64,000 bases of DNA. Source: Lysinibacillus parviboronicapiens (GTDB lineage: Bacteria > Bacillota > Bacilli > Bacillales_A > Planococcaceae). The stretch is from positions 62,001-126,000 of the forward strand of contig NZ_PYWI01000011.1 in assembly GCF_003049575.1 (NCBI RefSeq). The letters are read 5' to 3'. This document shows positions 1 to 9,172 of this stretch, one piece after another. The notes under the pieces were generated by a model that saw nothing but the letters and a program-made list of their open reading frames with translations, did no database searches and was not told the origin of the DNA. Numbering within the stretch: the first letter of the stretch is position 1; the number at the start of each line of letters is the position of its first letter. The translations under genes and the position numbers were made by a program.

Positions 1-847
1 TGGCAATCGAGATGAGGTCAATTTCAATACGACCACATGTTGGGCAAGAAATAAGTGTAGCCATGTTAGAGGCTAAACCAAATGATTTTAATAGTTCACG
101 TGCTACTTTTACTTCCTCAACTGGATCTGCTGATAGGGAGATACGTAGTGTATTACCGATTCCTTTTGACAGGATTGCACCTAGACCAGCAGCAGATTTT
201 ACTGTACCTGCAAATAAAGTTCCTGATTCAGTAATTCCAAGGTGAAGCGGGTAATCAAAGGCCTTTGCAGCTTTTTCATAGGCCTCGATTGCTAAATTGA
301 CATCTGATGCTTTCATCGACACGATAATATCATGGAAATCTAAGTCTTCCAAAATTTTAATATGGTGAAGAGCTGATTCTACCATGCCGTCTGCTGTTGG
401 GTAACCGTATTTTTCTAAGATATGACGCTCTAACGAACCAGCGTTTACACCAATACGAATAGGAATTCCCTTAGCTTTTGCAGCGTTGACAACTGCTTCT
501 ACTTTTTCTTTACGACCGATATTACCTGGGTTAATACGGACTTTATCGATACCATTTTCAATCGCTTTTAATGCTAATTTATAGTCAAAGTGAATATCAG
601 CTACTAATGGAATATGGATACGTTTTTTGATTTCTGCAATCGCATCAGCCGCTCGCTCATCAGGTACTGCAACACGAACGATTTGACAGCCTGCTTCTTC
701 TAGTCGAAGAATTTCTGCAACTGTTGCTTCGACATCATGTGTTTTTGTTGTACACATACTTTGAATGAATAATTCATTACTACCACCTATTGTTAAATTA
801 CCGACACGTACAGGACGTGTTTTTGAACGGTGACAAATTTCACTCAT
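1..847 (-). CDS. ispG: 4-hydroxy-3-methylbut-2-enyl diphosphate synthase (flavodoxin/ferredoxin type), 3' end outside window
   Basis: IspG/GcpE carries out the penultimate step of the non-mevalonate isoprenoid pathway in the cytosol, reducing MEcPP to HMBPP with a 4Fe-4S cluster. Read on the minus strand, the protein starts [20 protein letters not shown] and continues with family segments such as [34 protein letters not shown] and [10 protein letters not shown]. The cluster-region motif SCPTCGR is reached just before the window edge. About 282 of the usual ~370 residues are present. The start ATG at 847 has a GGAGA-type ribosome binding site at 850-860. The next gene in the same direction is the YqfZ-like gene, as in Bacillus. 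Identification is firm; only the C-terminus is missing. Confidence 0.95.
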   Translation of the reverse strand, partial: MSEICHRSKTRPVRVGNLTIGGSNELFIQSMCTTKTHDVEATVAEILRLEEAGCQIVRVAVPDERAADAIAEIKKRIHIPLVADIHFDYKLALKAIENGIDKVRINPGNIGRKEKVEAVVNAAKAKGIPIRIGVNAGSLERHILEKYGYPTADGMVESALHHIKILEDLDFHDIIVSMKASDVNLAIEAYEKAAKAFDYPLHLGITESGTLFAGTVKSAAGLGAILSKGIGNTLRISLSADPVEEVKVARELLKSFGLASNMATLISCPTCGRIEIDLISIA

Positions 848-943
848 TAACTTTCTCTCCTTTTCGGGCCACTACTTTCAGCCGTCACTGTCATTTATTT
901 TAGCAGTGTAAGAAAATAAGGACAAGGAAGAAACGTTAACTTT

Positions 944-1288
944 TCATTTTCCGCAGTTGTTTTCGAATGCGAAAGAGAGCGGAAGCTTAATATTTTCACC
1001 TGGAATAAGAGCCTGCAACTGTAAATGTGGGTTTAATTCGTAAAAGAGCTGTAGTCGTTCAGGAAAGGTCATGGGTACTTTTGCAGGATGTAGAGCAAAT
1101 AAGCTATGGATAGTATCTCCTTGAATGGTTTGGACACTGAGATAATTTGGCTCACGTTGGTCTTCACAAAGTGCGTTTGCTGTATCTTTTGGATAAAATG
1201 CAGCAAGGGGTAATGTCCCTTCTGTTAAATCTATTTTTACAACAAAGGCGATAACTATAATAATGGCTGTTAAAATTAAGGCACGCAA
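944..1288 (-). CDS. small secreted/membrane-anchored LysM-like protein (YqfZ-like)
   Basis: A 114-residue protein with an N-terminal hydrophobic segment (about residues 3-17, signal anchor or signal peptide). The rest is extracytoplasmic. The part from YLSVQTIQGDTIHSLF to PGENIKLPLSF has the layout of a LysM-like unit: an entry strand followed by 'GDT', a helix, and an exit 'PGE.I.LP'. LysM units bind peptidoglycan. In Bacillus subtilis yqfZ, a short LysM-like gene, also neighbours ispG, so position supports the assignment. The two Cys residues (about 41 and 112) could form a disulfide outside the cell. The LysM assignment is by eye; the precise role is unknown. Confidence 0.6.
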   Translation of the reverse strand: MRALILTAIIIVIAFVVKIDLTEGTLPLAAFYPKDTANALCEDQREPNYLSVQTIQGDTIHSLFALHPAKVPMTFPERLQLFYELNPHLQLQALIPGENIKLPLSFAFENNCGK

Positions 1289-1340
1289 AAAATCCCCTCC
1301 TTTTCTACACTATATTGAGAAGAGAGGGGATTCATGCACA

Positions 1341-1850
1341 CTATTTTGCAATTGGTTGTTTTGGATATTTTGTAAAGGCGACAATTAATAGAGTAATGGT
1401 TAATAACAGCGATAAAATTGAGATAATTGTATTGCTAATTGGCAAGTATTCTGAAAGTGTGCTCAAGATAGTCGCCCAAGTAATTGCGAATGTAGTTGTA
1501 CGCCATATATGACGGTATTCTCCACGGCGTTTCATCACCTTTAAGATAAAGTGGCCAGCCAATGCATAAATGGCGATTTGCGCAAAAATAAGCATGGTTG
1601 TAAAGACAAATAGCAAGATGAATGTCGCCGGATATAATAGCCATTTAATATCTTCTATGTATTCCGTCAAACCGCTAAAATCGATGGTATTGATAGACAC
1701 ACCAGCTGTAAAACGTCCAAATGAGAAAACTGTGACAAAGCTCACTAGTAAAAAGGTGTATTGAATAACCTTACCGATAGGCAGTAGACGGTAAGCAGCT
1801 AGTTTTTTAGGATGAATCAGACTGTCGATAAATAGTTGTGAGTGTTTCAT
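1341..1850 (-). CDS. DUF1189 family integral membrane protein (YqgB-like)
   Basis: A 169-residue membrane protein. It opens with a short amphipathic region (MKHSQLFIDSLIHPKKLAAY) followed by a long hydrophobic segment, an extracytoplasmic loop, and three or so further hydrophobic segments from about residue 75 to 160. An opening with 'SL..PK..A.YR...IGK.I.Y' is typical of the DUF1189 family, represented by YqgB in the same neighbourhood of B. subtilis. The function of the family is not established. The start ATG is preceded by an AGGTGAT ribosome binding site (1855-1863 on the complement). It is divergent from the phosphate symporter gene. Confidence 0.65.
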   Translation of the reverse strand: MKHSQLFIDSLIHPKKLAAYRLLPIGKVIQYTFLLVSFVTVFSFGRFTAGVSINTIDFSGLTEYIEDIKWLLYPATFILLFVFTTMLIFAQIAIYALAGHFILKVMKRRGEYRHIWRTTTFAITWATILSTLSEYLPISNTIISILSLLLTITLLIVAFTKYPKQPIAK

Positions 1851-2043
1851 AAAATATCACCTCCAATCGATATTCTAACATGTTCATCTGGGACAAGATA
1901 TGAATTGACTTCGATTGGCTGTTTAACAAATGCTAAAATGTTAACATTATGTAAAGAAGTTAAAGGTTTTCTTTACTTTTTGTACTTTTTCATTTAAAGA
2001 TTAGAAATAGAGTAGTAGAGACAAGGAATTGGAGCGAATACAA

Positions 2044-3675
2044 TTGACAATAGATTGGCAAAGCATACTATTTCAATTTTTAGGCGGTTTAGGGGTCTTT
2101 TTATTTTCCATTAAATTAATGGGGGAAGGGCTACAAAAATCCGCAGATGACCGACTGCGCGAATGGTTGAATCGTTTTACGACAAATCCGTTAATGGGTG
2201 TATTAGTAGGTATTATCGTAACAGTTTGTATTCAGTCGAGCTCTGCAACGACAGTCATAACAGTTGGACTAGTGAGTGCTGGCTTTTTAACATTGCGTCA
2301 AGCAATTGGTGTAATAATGGGGGCAAATATTGGTACGACATTAACGGCATTTATTATCGGTATTGATATTGGCATTTATTTTTATCCGCTACTCGCGATT
2401 GGAGCGGCATTTTTATTTTTCTTTAAAAGAGCAATTTATCATCATGTTGGGCAAGTCTTATTTGGCTTTGGCGGTCTGTTTTTAGGGCTTGAGCTTATGA
2501 GTGCTAGTATGCAGATGCTCCATCAATTAGCTGACTTTGCTTCATTAACGATACTTCTAAGTAACCAACCGATTTTAGGCGTGTTTCTTGGTACAATTTT
2601 TACGCTGCTTGTTCAAAGCTCAACAGCAACTGTCGGTGTACTACAAGGTTTATATGCTGAACATTTAATTGGATTGGAAAGTGCTTTACCCATTTTATTT
2701 GGCGAAAATATCGGCACAACGATTACCGCAGTATTAGCCTCACTGGGTGCTTCCGTCTATGCCAAGCGAGCAGCGGCGGCACATGTCCTTTTTAACATCA
2801 TTGGGACAGTGATTTTTATGGTATTTTTCATACCATTTATGCACTATGTTCAATGGATAAGCGGGCTGCTCCATTTAGAAGCGCGCATGCAAATAGCTGT
2901 CGCACATGGCTCGTTTAATGTCTTTAATATGTTGATTCAATTACCCTTTATTGGCGGATTGGCCGTTCTAGTAACAAAAATACTGCCAGGGCACGATGGA
3001 AATATTGATGTTACGACGAAACATCTTGATCCGACGTTCATTGATTCTTCGCCTGCTATTGCGCTTGGTCAGGCGAAAGAAGAGGTTTTACGTATGGGTG
3101 ACCATGCATTACGTGGTTTGGAAGAAACATTTTTATATATGAAAACGGGTGATTCAGAGCATATCCCCACAGTCCTACAATTAGAAGTAGCACTTAATCA
3201 TTTAGATAAAGAAATTACTAACTATCTCGTGATGGTGTCGAAGCAACCGCTGTCTCGGGCAGATTCGGTACGTCATCATACATTGTTAACGAATGTACGA
3301 GATCTTGAACGTATTGGTGATCATTTCGAAAATATTTTAGAACTTCTACAGTATAAGGATCACCATGAAGTAAGTTTAAGTAAATCAGCGCGACAGGATT
3401 TAATTGGCATGTTTAGTTTGGCGATAGAAGCGGTACGTAAAAGTATTGCAGCACTTGATACAGCGAGTCTTAGCCTAGCGCAAGAAGTAACTGAATTAGA
3501 AAGTCTAATTGATGATATGGAGGATAAACTAAGACAAAAACATATTGCGCGTTTAAATACGAATGAATGCAGCGGTGCAGCAGGCATAGTCTACACGGAT
3601 ATTGTCAGCAATTTAGAGCGTATTGGCGATCATGCCGTTAACATTGCAGATTCTATTTTAGGTATTCGCCATTAA
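2044..3675 (+). CDS. Na+/phosphate symporter family protein with C-terminal PhoU-like domain
   Basis: NptA/PNaS-type transporter of about 543 residues. The N-terminal half holds two inverted Na/Pi cotransporter repeats, each with the signature QSSSATT (about residue 65) or QSSTATV (about residue 195), followed by GANIGTT and GENIGTT. The C-terminal ~200 residues are helical and PhoU-like, with E..LERIGDH (twice), which normally bind metal and couple to phosphate signalling. A TTG start at 2044 is chosen because GGAG at 2031-2034 lies nine bases upstream; an upstream in-frame TTG at 2029 would add five residues but has a poorly spaced site. It lies not far from the pst operon, consistent with phosphate uptake. 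Confidence 0.85.
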   Translation: MTIDWQSILFQFLGGLGVFLFSIKLMGEGLQKSADDRLREWLNRFTTNPLMGVLVGIIVTVCIQSSSATTVITVGLVSAGFLTLRQAIGVIMGANIGTTLTAFIIGIDIGIYFYPLLAIGAAFLFFFKRAIYHHVGQVLFGFGGLFLGLELMSASMQMLHQLADFASLTILLSNQPILGVFLGTIFTLLVQSSTATVGVLQGLYAEHLIGLESALPILFGENIGTTITAVLASLGASVYAKRAAAAHVLFNIIGTVIFMVFFIPFMHYVQWISGLLHLEARMQIAVAHGSFNVFNMLIQLPFIGGLAVLVTKILPGHDGNIDVTTKHLDPTFIDSSPAIALGQAKEEVLRMGDHALRGLEETFLYMKTGDSEHIPTVLQLEVALNHLDKEITNYLVMVSKQPLSRADSVRHHTLLTNVRDLERIGDHFENILELLQYKDHHEVSLSKSARQDLIGMFSLAIEAVRKSIAALDTASLSLAQEVTELESLIDDMEDKLRQKHIARLNTNECSGAAGIVYTDIVSNLERIGDHAVNIADSILGIRH

Positions 3676-3740
3676 AATTGTGAAACTTTTTATAGTATTT
3701 TACGTATAAAAGTCAATGTGAGGCAAAGGAGAGAGATTTT

Positions 3741-4220
3741 ATGGAAGTTGTTGGCTGGATATTAGTAATCGCCTGCTTTATCGTATCTTTTGTAGGGCTA
3801 GTGTATCCGATTATACCTGGTGTAATTTTTCTAGTCGGAGGCTTTTTACTATATGGACTGTTTTTCTCATTTGCTGATTTAAGCTGGTGGTTCTGGGTAA
3901 TTGAACTATTATTTGTAGTATTATTATTCGGCGCTGATACGGTTGCAAATGCATTCGGTATAAAAAAGTTCGGTGGCTCGAATGCGGGCATGTGGGGCAG
4001 TACAATTGGTTTATTAATTGGGCCATTCGTCATCCCATTTGCCGGGATATTAATTGGTCCATTTTTAGGTGCTGTTATTGCAGAGCTAGCAGTGGAACGT
4101 CGTACAATAAGCGAGGCCGTAAAAAGTGGTGTTGGTTCACTGATTGGCTTTTTAACATCAACTGTAGCAAAAGGTGTTATTCAAGTCGTCATGATTGTAG
4201 TTTTCTTTATCGCTATTTAA
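3741..4220 (+). CDS. DUF456 family membrane protein (YqgC-like)
   Basis: A 159-residue, very hydrophobic protein with about four membrane segments and two glycine-rich repeats (GLVYPIIPGVIFLVGG near residue 20, and IGPFVIPFAGILIGPFLGA near residue 95). This pattern is typical of DUF456, whose Bacillus member YqgC sits upstream of sodA just as here. The start ATG has a GGAGAGA ribosome binding site (3729-3735). No catalytic motif is visible and the function is not known. The 230 bases between it and sodA hold the sodA ribosome binding site and presumably its promoter, but no clear operator was seen. Confidence 0.75.
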   Translation: MEVVGWILVIACFIVSFVGLVYPIIPGVIFLVGGFLLYGLFFSFADLSWWFWVIELLFVVLLFGADTVANAFGIKKFGGSNAGMWGSTIGLLIGPFVIPFAGILIGPFLGAVIAELAVERRTISEAVKSGVGSLIGFLTSTVAKGVIQVVMIVVFFIAI

Positions 4221-4451
4221 CGTTGATAAATGCGGCTATTTCGCAAGAGTGAGACAACGAGTACAAAAACGTTCATCGAATTGATGGTATGTTTAACAAA
4301 ACAAAAGAGCGGGAATGATAGTAATTGAATTGGTTTTTCAGTCAAAAGGCTGAAATCTTGGATTTGAGGTATTTTTCATTGAATGGTTTGACCAATTTTG
4401 ATAATCTAAGGATGTACTAATTATTTCTTTATTTTAGGGAGGAACTTAACA

Positions 4452-5057
4452 ATGGCTTACGAATTACCACAATTAACTTACGCTTATGACGCATTAGAAC
4501 CACATATCGATGCAAAAACAATGGAAATTCACCATTCTAAACACCACAATACTTATGTAACAAATTTAAACGCAGCAGTTGAAGGCACTGAATTTGCAGA
4601 AAAAGATATTAACGAATTAATCGCTAACATCGATGCGCTTCCAGCTGATAAACAACCAGCGGTACGTAACAATGGTGGCGGACATGCTAACCATACATTA
4701 TTCTGGGAATTAATCGCTCCAGGCGGTTCAAATACACCAGTTGGTGAAGTAGCAAAAGCAATCGATGCTAAATTCGGTTCTTTCGACGCTTTCAAAGAGG
4801 AATTTGCAAAAGCTGCAACTACTCGTTTCGGTTCAGGCTGGGCATGGTTAATCGTTGATGGTGACTCAGTAGCTGTAACATCTACTCCAAACCAAGACTC
4901 TCCAGTAATGGAAGGTAAAACACCTGTTCTAGGCTTAGACGTTTGGGAGCATGCTTACTACTTAAACTACCAAAACCGTCGTCCAGACTATATCGGTGCT
5001 TTCTGGAACGTAGTAAACTGGGATGTAGTAGAAGCTAAATTCCAAGCTGCAAAATAA
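4452..5057 (+). CDS. sodA: superoxide dismutase, Mn/Fe family
   Basis: Cytosolic enzyme of 201 residues that dismutates superoxide. The ligand residues of the Mn/Fe family are visible: the first His in [13 protein letters not shown] (about residue 27), the second His in [10 protein letters not shown] (about residue 81), and Asp and His in [10 protein letters not shown] (about residues 163 and 167). The GGH..HTLFW and DVWEHAYYL motifs, with Gly at the position before GGHANH, fit the manganese-preferring Bacillus SodA. GGGAGGAA precedes the ATG. A strong terminator follows, so the gene is probably monocistronic. Identity is certain; metal preference is inferred. Confidence 0.97.
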   Translation: MAYELPQLTYAYDALEPHIDAKTMEIHHSKHHNTYVTNLNAAVEGTEFAEKDINELIANIDALPADKQPAVRNNGGGHANHTLFWELIAPGGSNTPVGEVAKAIDAKFGSFDAFKEEFAKAATTRFGSGWAWLIVDGDSVAVTSTPNQDSPVMEGKTPVLGLDVWEHAYYLNYQNRRPDYIGAFWNVVNWDVVEAKFQAAK

Positions 5058-5072
5058 TATTATCTAATACAG

Positions 5073-5113
5073 AGCTATGCCAAGGTGCGAAATCACCGTG
5101 GCATAGCTTTTTT
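5073..5113 (+). terminator. rho-independent terminator of sodA
   Basis: AGCTATGCC and GGCATAGCT arms, extended by GGTG/CACC inside, close a short loop and are followed by TTTTTT. It separates sodA from the PBP gene. Confidence 0.9.
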
Positions 5114-5297
5114 GATTTATTGAGTACTTTCTTGATTTATCCCCCAAATTCACTAATTTACAATGGTAAGAAACTTTTTTATGAAAGTGCCGTCAAATAA
5201 ATGATGCTTTCACTCAAGAGTATGCTTTTCTGTCGGTACTTCGGATGGTATACTTAATATCGTGTATTTAAACAGTAATTGAGAAGGAGGGGAATAC

Positions 5298-7502
5298 ATG
5301 CGCAAAACACCAGGGAAAAATCGCGCGGCGAGTGTTAAAGCTAAGCATCATTCCAATTTAACATTTCGAATGAATGTCCTTTTCTTTGCTATATTTATCA
5401 TATTTTCGATGTTAATTTTTAGGCTTGGTTATATGCAAATTGTAAAAGGGGAAGATTATGTTCGTATTCTAGAGCGTACAGAGGAAGTTCCAGTAAATAC
5501 GAGTGTACCAAGAGGGCGAATGTATGACCGTTATGGCCGTATTTTAGTCGACAATCAACCAGAAAATGCGATTACGTATACAAAAATGCAGACGACAAAA
5601 ACGGATGAAATGCTGGAAATTGCCGAGATGCTGGCGCAATTGATTGAACAGCCAACGAAACGTGTCACATTACGGGATAAAAAGGATTTTTGGATTCTTA
5701 AAAATCACGATGCTGCCTATGAGAAAGTAACCGATAAAGAACAAACGAAAATTAAAACGCAAGAAAATATTACGACAAGTCAAATCAATGCTGAGATTGA
5801 TAGACTTGTGCGCGAACGTATTACCGACGAAGAATTAGCGCAACTTACAGAGGCTGATTTAGAAGTGTTGGCGATTTACCGAGAAATGGCATCCGGCTAT
5901 AATTTATCACCCCAAATCATTAAAAGTGAAAATGTATCCGCTGATGAATTTGCTCGTGTCTCAGAGCGGCTAACAGAATTACCTGGGGTCAATACGACAA
6001 CTGACTGGAAGCGGGTCAAATTATCATCGCTTTCTGTTTTAGGGCGTACAACGCTACCAACGAAAGGGATTCCAAAAGAGAAGCTAAATTATTATTTAGC
6101 GCGCGATTACTCACGCAATGACCGTGTTGGGGAAAGTTATATTGAAGCGCAATACGAAGAGCTTTTACAAGGACAAAAAACAGTTGTCAAAAATATTACC
6201 AATAAAAAAGGGCAAGTTGTCGATACTGTTACTACGTATGAGGGCGAGCCAGGTAAAGATTTAGTGTTAACGTTTGATAGCGAATTACAGGCAGAGACGG
6301 AGAAAATTGTAGAGGAAGAGCTGCTCAACTTAAAATCGATAGCTGGTTCGTATTTATTAGATCGTGCCTTTTTAGTGATGATGAATCCGAATACAGGAGA
6401 AATTTTATCGATGGTTGGTAAGAAAATTGAGAAAGATCCTGAAACAGGTAAAAACATCATCGTCGATTATGCATATGGTTCATTCACAACAGCCTATGAG
6501 GCAGGGTCAGTTGTCAAAGCTGCAACCTTACTTACTGGCTATAATCAAGGAGTCATTACGCCAAGCACTGTATTAGGAGATGAACCAATTCATTTACTTG
6601 GTACACCAGTAAAGAGCTCGATTTTTAACCGTTCTGGCTATGTATCGATGGATGGTTTGACCGCTCTTGAGCGTTCTTCTAACGTATATATGTTTAAAAC
6701 GGCCCTACTTATCAACGGGACACCATATAGTTATATGATGCCGCTCCGTTTAAGGGACGATACGTTTTCAAAAATGCGTAATTCCTATGCACAATTTGGC
6801 TTAGGAGTAAAAACAGGCATTGATTTACCGAATGAATTCAGTGGCGTGCAGGGTCCATCGGGTCCTACAATGGGTGGTAAAACACTCGACTTAGCGATCG
6901 GACAATACGACACATACACGCCAATGCAATTAGCACAATATATTTCGACAGTAGCAAACGGCGGTTATCGTATTCAACCACACGTGGTGAAAGAAGTACG
7001 TGAGCCATCAAAAGATGGTCAAAATCTTGGCCAATTAGTATCAGAAGTGGGACCGACGATTTTAAATAGCATTGATAATTCTGCAGATGAAATTAACTAT
7101 GTGAAAAAAGGGCTTCGTCGTGTATATACTGGTAATCAAGGTAGTGCTCGAAAACAGTTTACAAATACACCTTATACTGCAGCAGGGAAAACGGGAACAG
7201 CCGAGGTAGTTTATTATGGACCATTAAAAGAGCATTACGGTACAAGTACAACTAACTTAACACATGTTGGTTTTGCGCCATATGAAAATCCTGAAATTGC
7301 TTATGCTGTTGTTATTCCTTGGGTAACTACAAACTTCAAAATTTATTTGGATCAAAATAATGAAATTGCAAAACGTTCTTTAGATAAATATTATGAACTA
7401 AAAGCGAAATATGATTCTACGAAAGTTTCTGATAGCAATGTAGAGCAACCAATCTTACCAGCAATCACAAAAGAGAAAATTGGTGAAGATGAGCAAGAAT
7501 AA
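5298..7502 (+). CDS. pbpA: class B penicillin-binding protein (transpeptidase), PbpA/PBP2 type
   Basis: A 734-residue bitopic membrane protein that cross-links peptidoglycan outside the membrane. Residues about 27-46 form the membrane anchor. An N-terminal PBP-dimer region follows, with the PRGRMYDRYGRILVDN motif near residue 72. The transpeptidase domain carries all three active-site motifs: SVVK with the nucleophile Ser404, SSN at 460-462, and KTG at 631-633. MNPNTGEIL precedes the active serine as usual. The location between sodA and pst matches B. subtilis pbpA, a rod-shape PBP. A GAAGGAGGGG ribosome binding site (5282-5291) fixes the ATG. The tail after residue 690 is charged and probably disordered. 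Confidence 0.92.
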   Translation: MRKTPGKNRAASVKAKHHSNLTFRMNVLFFAIFIIFSMLIFRLGYMQIVKGEDYVRILERTEEVPVNTSVPRGRMYDRYGRILVDNQPENAITYTKMQTTKTDEMLEIAEMLAQLIEQPTKRVTLRDKKDFWILKNHDAAYEKVTDKEQTKIKTQENITTSQINAEIDRLVRERITDEELAQLTEADLEVLAIYREMASGYNLSPQIIKSENVSADEFARVSERLTELPGVNTTTDWKRVKLSSLSVLGRTTLPTKGIPKEKLNYYLARDYSRNDRVGESYIEAQYEELLQGQKTVVKNITNKKGQVVDTVTTYEGEPGKDLVLTFDSELQAETEKIVEEELLNLKSIAGSYLLDRAFLVMMNPNTGEILSMVGKKIEKDPETGKNIIVDYAYGSFTTAYEAGSVVKAATLLTGYNQGVITPSTVLGDEPIHLLGTPVKSSIFNRSGYVSMDGLTALERSSNVYMFKTALLINGTPYSYMMPLRLRDDTFSKMRNSYAQFGLGVKTGIDLPNEFSGVQGPSGPTMGGKTLDLAIGQYDTYTPMQLAQYISTVANGGYRIQPHVVKEVREPSKDGQNLGQLVSEVGPTILNSIDNSADEINYVKKGLRRVYTGNQGSARKQFTNTPYTAAGKTGTAEVVYYGPLKEHYGTSTTNLTHVGFAPYENPEIAYAVVIPWVTTNFKIYLDQNNEIAKRSLDKYYELKAKYDSTKVSDSNVEQPILPAITKEKIGEDEQE

Positions 7503-7506
7503 GAAA

Positions 7507-7544
7507 AACCGCTAGTGCATGAAAAATGCCTAGCGGTTTTTTTC
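7507..7544 (+). terminator. rho-independent terminator of pbpA
   Basis: AAACCGCTAG and CTAGCGGTTT form a perfect 10 bp stem, with a short inner GCAT/ATGC extension, followed by a T run. Confidence 0.9.
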
Positions 7545-7661
7545 TTTCAGTGACGGATAGAATCATTAAAGTGACGGATTAAGTGCAAAACAACAGATAG
7601 ATAGACGGATTCGCCACAAAACTGGAATGGGTTTTTACAGCGCGTGCTTCTATTAAATAAG

Positions 7662-7699
7662 AAAATCGACTGTCTCTCTTTGTAGAGGCAGTCGATTTT
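7662..7699 (-). terminator. terminator of the small minus-strand gene
   Basis: AAAATCGACTG and CAGTCGATTTT form an 11 bp stem with a TCTCTC/AGAG inner part. It lies just beyond the stop of the minus-strand gene at 7703. Its A/T-rich ends would let it act in both directions. Confidence 0.7.
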
Positions 7700-7702
7700 G
7701 TA

Positions 7703-7897
7703 TTAGGCAGATAGTTGCTGAACAGCTAATTCAAATTGTTGCTTTGGTTTTGTACCATAAAGCTCTATATTATTACAGAAATAAGACTGTACCATAAAAT
7801 CCACAGCCTCCTGTAAAGATAACTCTCGATGAGTCATGACAAGTGTTAAATACGTTTTAAAGTAATCGGCATTTTGTACTTTTGCATGTTTTATCAC
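7703..7897 (-). CDS. small conserved-looking hypothetical protein (64 aa)
   Basis: Encodes a 64-residue, mostly helical soluble protein with no motif I recognise. A GTG start at 7897 is preferred because an AAGGGG ribosome binding site lies nine bases before it (complement of 7907-7912). A longer reading from 7933 would begin inside that site. TATAAT on the complement near 7940-7945 would serve as a -10 element. The gene is single, ends at its own terminator, and faces away from the pst operon with the PhoP-box array about 100 bp from its start, so phosphate control is possible but unproven. Confidence 0.55.
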   Translation of the reverse strand: MIKHAKVQNADYFKTYLTLVMTHRELSLQEAVDFMVQSYFCNNIELYGTKPKQQFELAVQQLSA

Positions 7898-7992
7898 AAA
7901 GTCAAACCCCTTATATATTATTTTCTGACACACAATTGCTTATTATAGCACCTTTCATTGAGGAAGCAAGCTTTTTCAATTGTAAAGGTATC

Positions 7993-8039
7993 TTTACAAT
8001 CATTTACAAACCATTACATTCCTTTACGTCTCTTTTACG
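7993..8039 (+). promoter_or_regulatory. array of PhoP-box-like repeats upstream of pstS
   Basis: Five direct copies of TTTACA/TTTACG-like hexamers begin at 7993, 8003, 8013, 8023 and 8034, a period of 10-11 bp. PhoP~P of Bacillus binds tandem TT(A/T/C)A(C/T)A boxes with this helical spacing on one face of the DNA, including upstream of pstS. The array ends about 90 bp before the pstS start, the expected distance for activation. Confidence 0.75.
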
Positions 8040-8129
8040 AATGGTTTATACGACTTCAACAATCAGTGTTTATAGTAAAGATTGTAAGGCAAACAACTAT
8101 AAAAAAAGTTAGTGACGGAGGCAAATGAG

Positions 8130-9107
8130 ATGAAAAAGTGGAAGTACTTAACGATGACGGCGGTAATGGGTTCAGCATTAATGCTAGGTGCATGCGGTAG
8201 TGACAACTCTACTCAAAATGGTAACAATACAGAAACGAATGCACCAGCAAGTTCAGGACAAGATGCTGCTGACGAAAAACTGCAAGGTTCTGTAGCTGGA
8301 GATGGTTCATCAACAGTAGCACCAATTATTGAAGCAGTTGTAGAAGAGTATGCAGGTGCACAACCGGATGTCAAAGTATCAGTAGGTGTTTCTGGAACTG
8401 GTGGTGGCTTTGAAAAATTCATCGCAGGGGAGACAGACTTTTCAAATGCATCTCGTTATATAAAAGATGAAGAGAAAGCGAAACTAGAAGAAGCAGGTAT
8501 TGCTTTTACAGAACTAGCTTTAGCATATGACGGTTTATCAGTAGTAGTAAATCCTGAAAATGATTGGGCGAAGGATTTAACAGTAGAGCAATTAAAACAG
8601 ATTTGGATTGAAGACGGTAAAGAGAAGAAGTGGTCTGATATTGATCCATCATGGCCAGCAGAAAAAATCGTATTCTATTCTCCAGGTACTGACTCTGGGA
8701 CATATGACTACTTTGATGAAGTGATTTTAGATGGAGCGGATCTAGTAAGTTCTGCAACATTATCAGAGGATGATAACATGCTAGTGCAAGGTGTAGCAGG
8801 TGACAAAAATGCAATTGGCTTCTTCGGCTATGCGTATTACCTAGAAAATAAAGATAAATTAAACATTGTGAAAGTAAATGGAGTAGAACCTACAAACGAA
8901 ACAATTGAAACTGGTAAATACTCACCACTTTCTCGTCCATTATTCACATATGTAAAAAATAGCGCGATTAAAGATAACGCAGCAGCATACGATTTCGTGA
9001 AATTCACACTAGAAAATTCAGGAGATATGGCTGAGGCTGTAGGTTATGTACGTCTACCAGAAGAAAAATATGCTGAAGGTTTAAAAACTTTAGAAGGCTT
9101 AAAATAA
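8130..9107 (+). CDS. pstS: phosphate ABC transporter, substrate-binding lipoprotein
   Basis: Binds inorganic phosphate outside the membrane and hands it to PstCA. The N-terminus is a lipoprotein signal with lipobox LGAC, so Cys22 becomes the lipidated first residue. A Ser/Thr/Asn-rich linker follows. The mature protein has the phosphate-binding signatures GDGSSTVAP (about residue 57), [10 protein letters not shown] and [18 protein letters not shown] site (8117-8121) points to the ATG at 8130; an upstream GTG at 8112 would place six residues before this signal peptide and overlap the binding site. It is the first gene of pstSCAB-phoU, downstream of the PhoP-box array. Confidence 0.95.
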   Translation: MKKWKYLTMTAVMGSALMLGACGSDNSTQNGNNTETNAPASSGQDAADEKLQGSVAGDGSSTVAPIIEAVVEEYAGAQPDVKVSVGVSGTGGGFEKFIAGETDFSNASRYIKDEEKAKLEEAGIAFTELALAYDGLSVVVNPENDWAKDLTVEQLKQIWIEDGKEKKWSDIDPSWPAEKIVFYSPGTDSGTYDYFDEVILDGADLVSSATLSEDDNMLVQGVAGDKNAIGFFGYAYYLENKDKLNIVKVNGVEPTNETIETGKYSPLSRPLFTYVKNSAIKDNAAAYDFVKFTLENSGDMAEAVGYVRLPEEKYAEGLKTLEGLK

Positions 9108-9123
9108 GTAGACATGCATTAGG

Positions 9124-9148
9124 GGGAAAGAGATGTATGCTCTTTCCC
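9124..9148 (+). other. intercistronic stem-loop between pstS and pstC
   Basis: GGGAAAGAG and CTCTTTCCC form a perfect 9 bp stem around a 7-base loop. There is no T run after it, so it is more likely an mRNA-stabilising or processing element than a full terminator. Such hairpins usually keep the binding-protein message more abundant than that of the permease genes. Confidence 0.6.
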
Positions 9149-9172
9149 TCGCTTACTTGAAAGGAGCACCCA

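Noticed and set aside
7882-8112. Plus-strand 76-codon frame before pstS
   Set aside because: It runs through the PhoP-box array and the opposite-strand gene start, and has no ribosome binding site.
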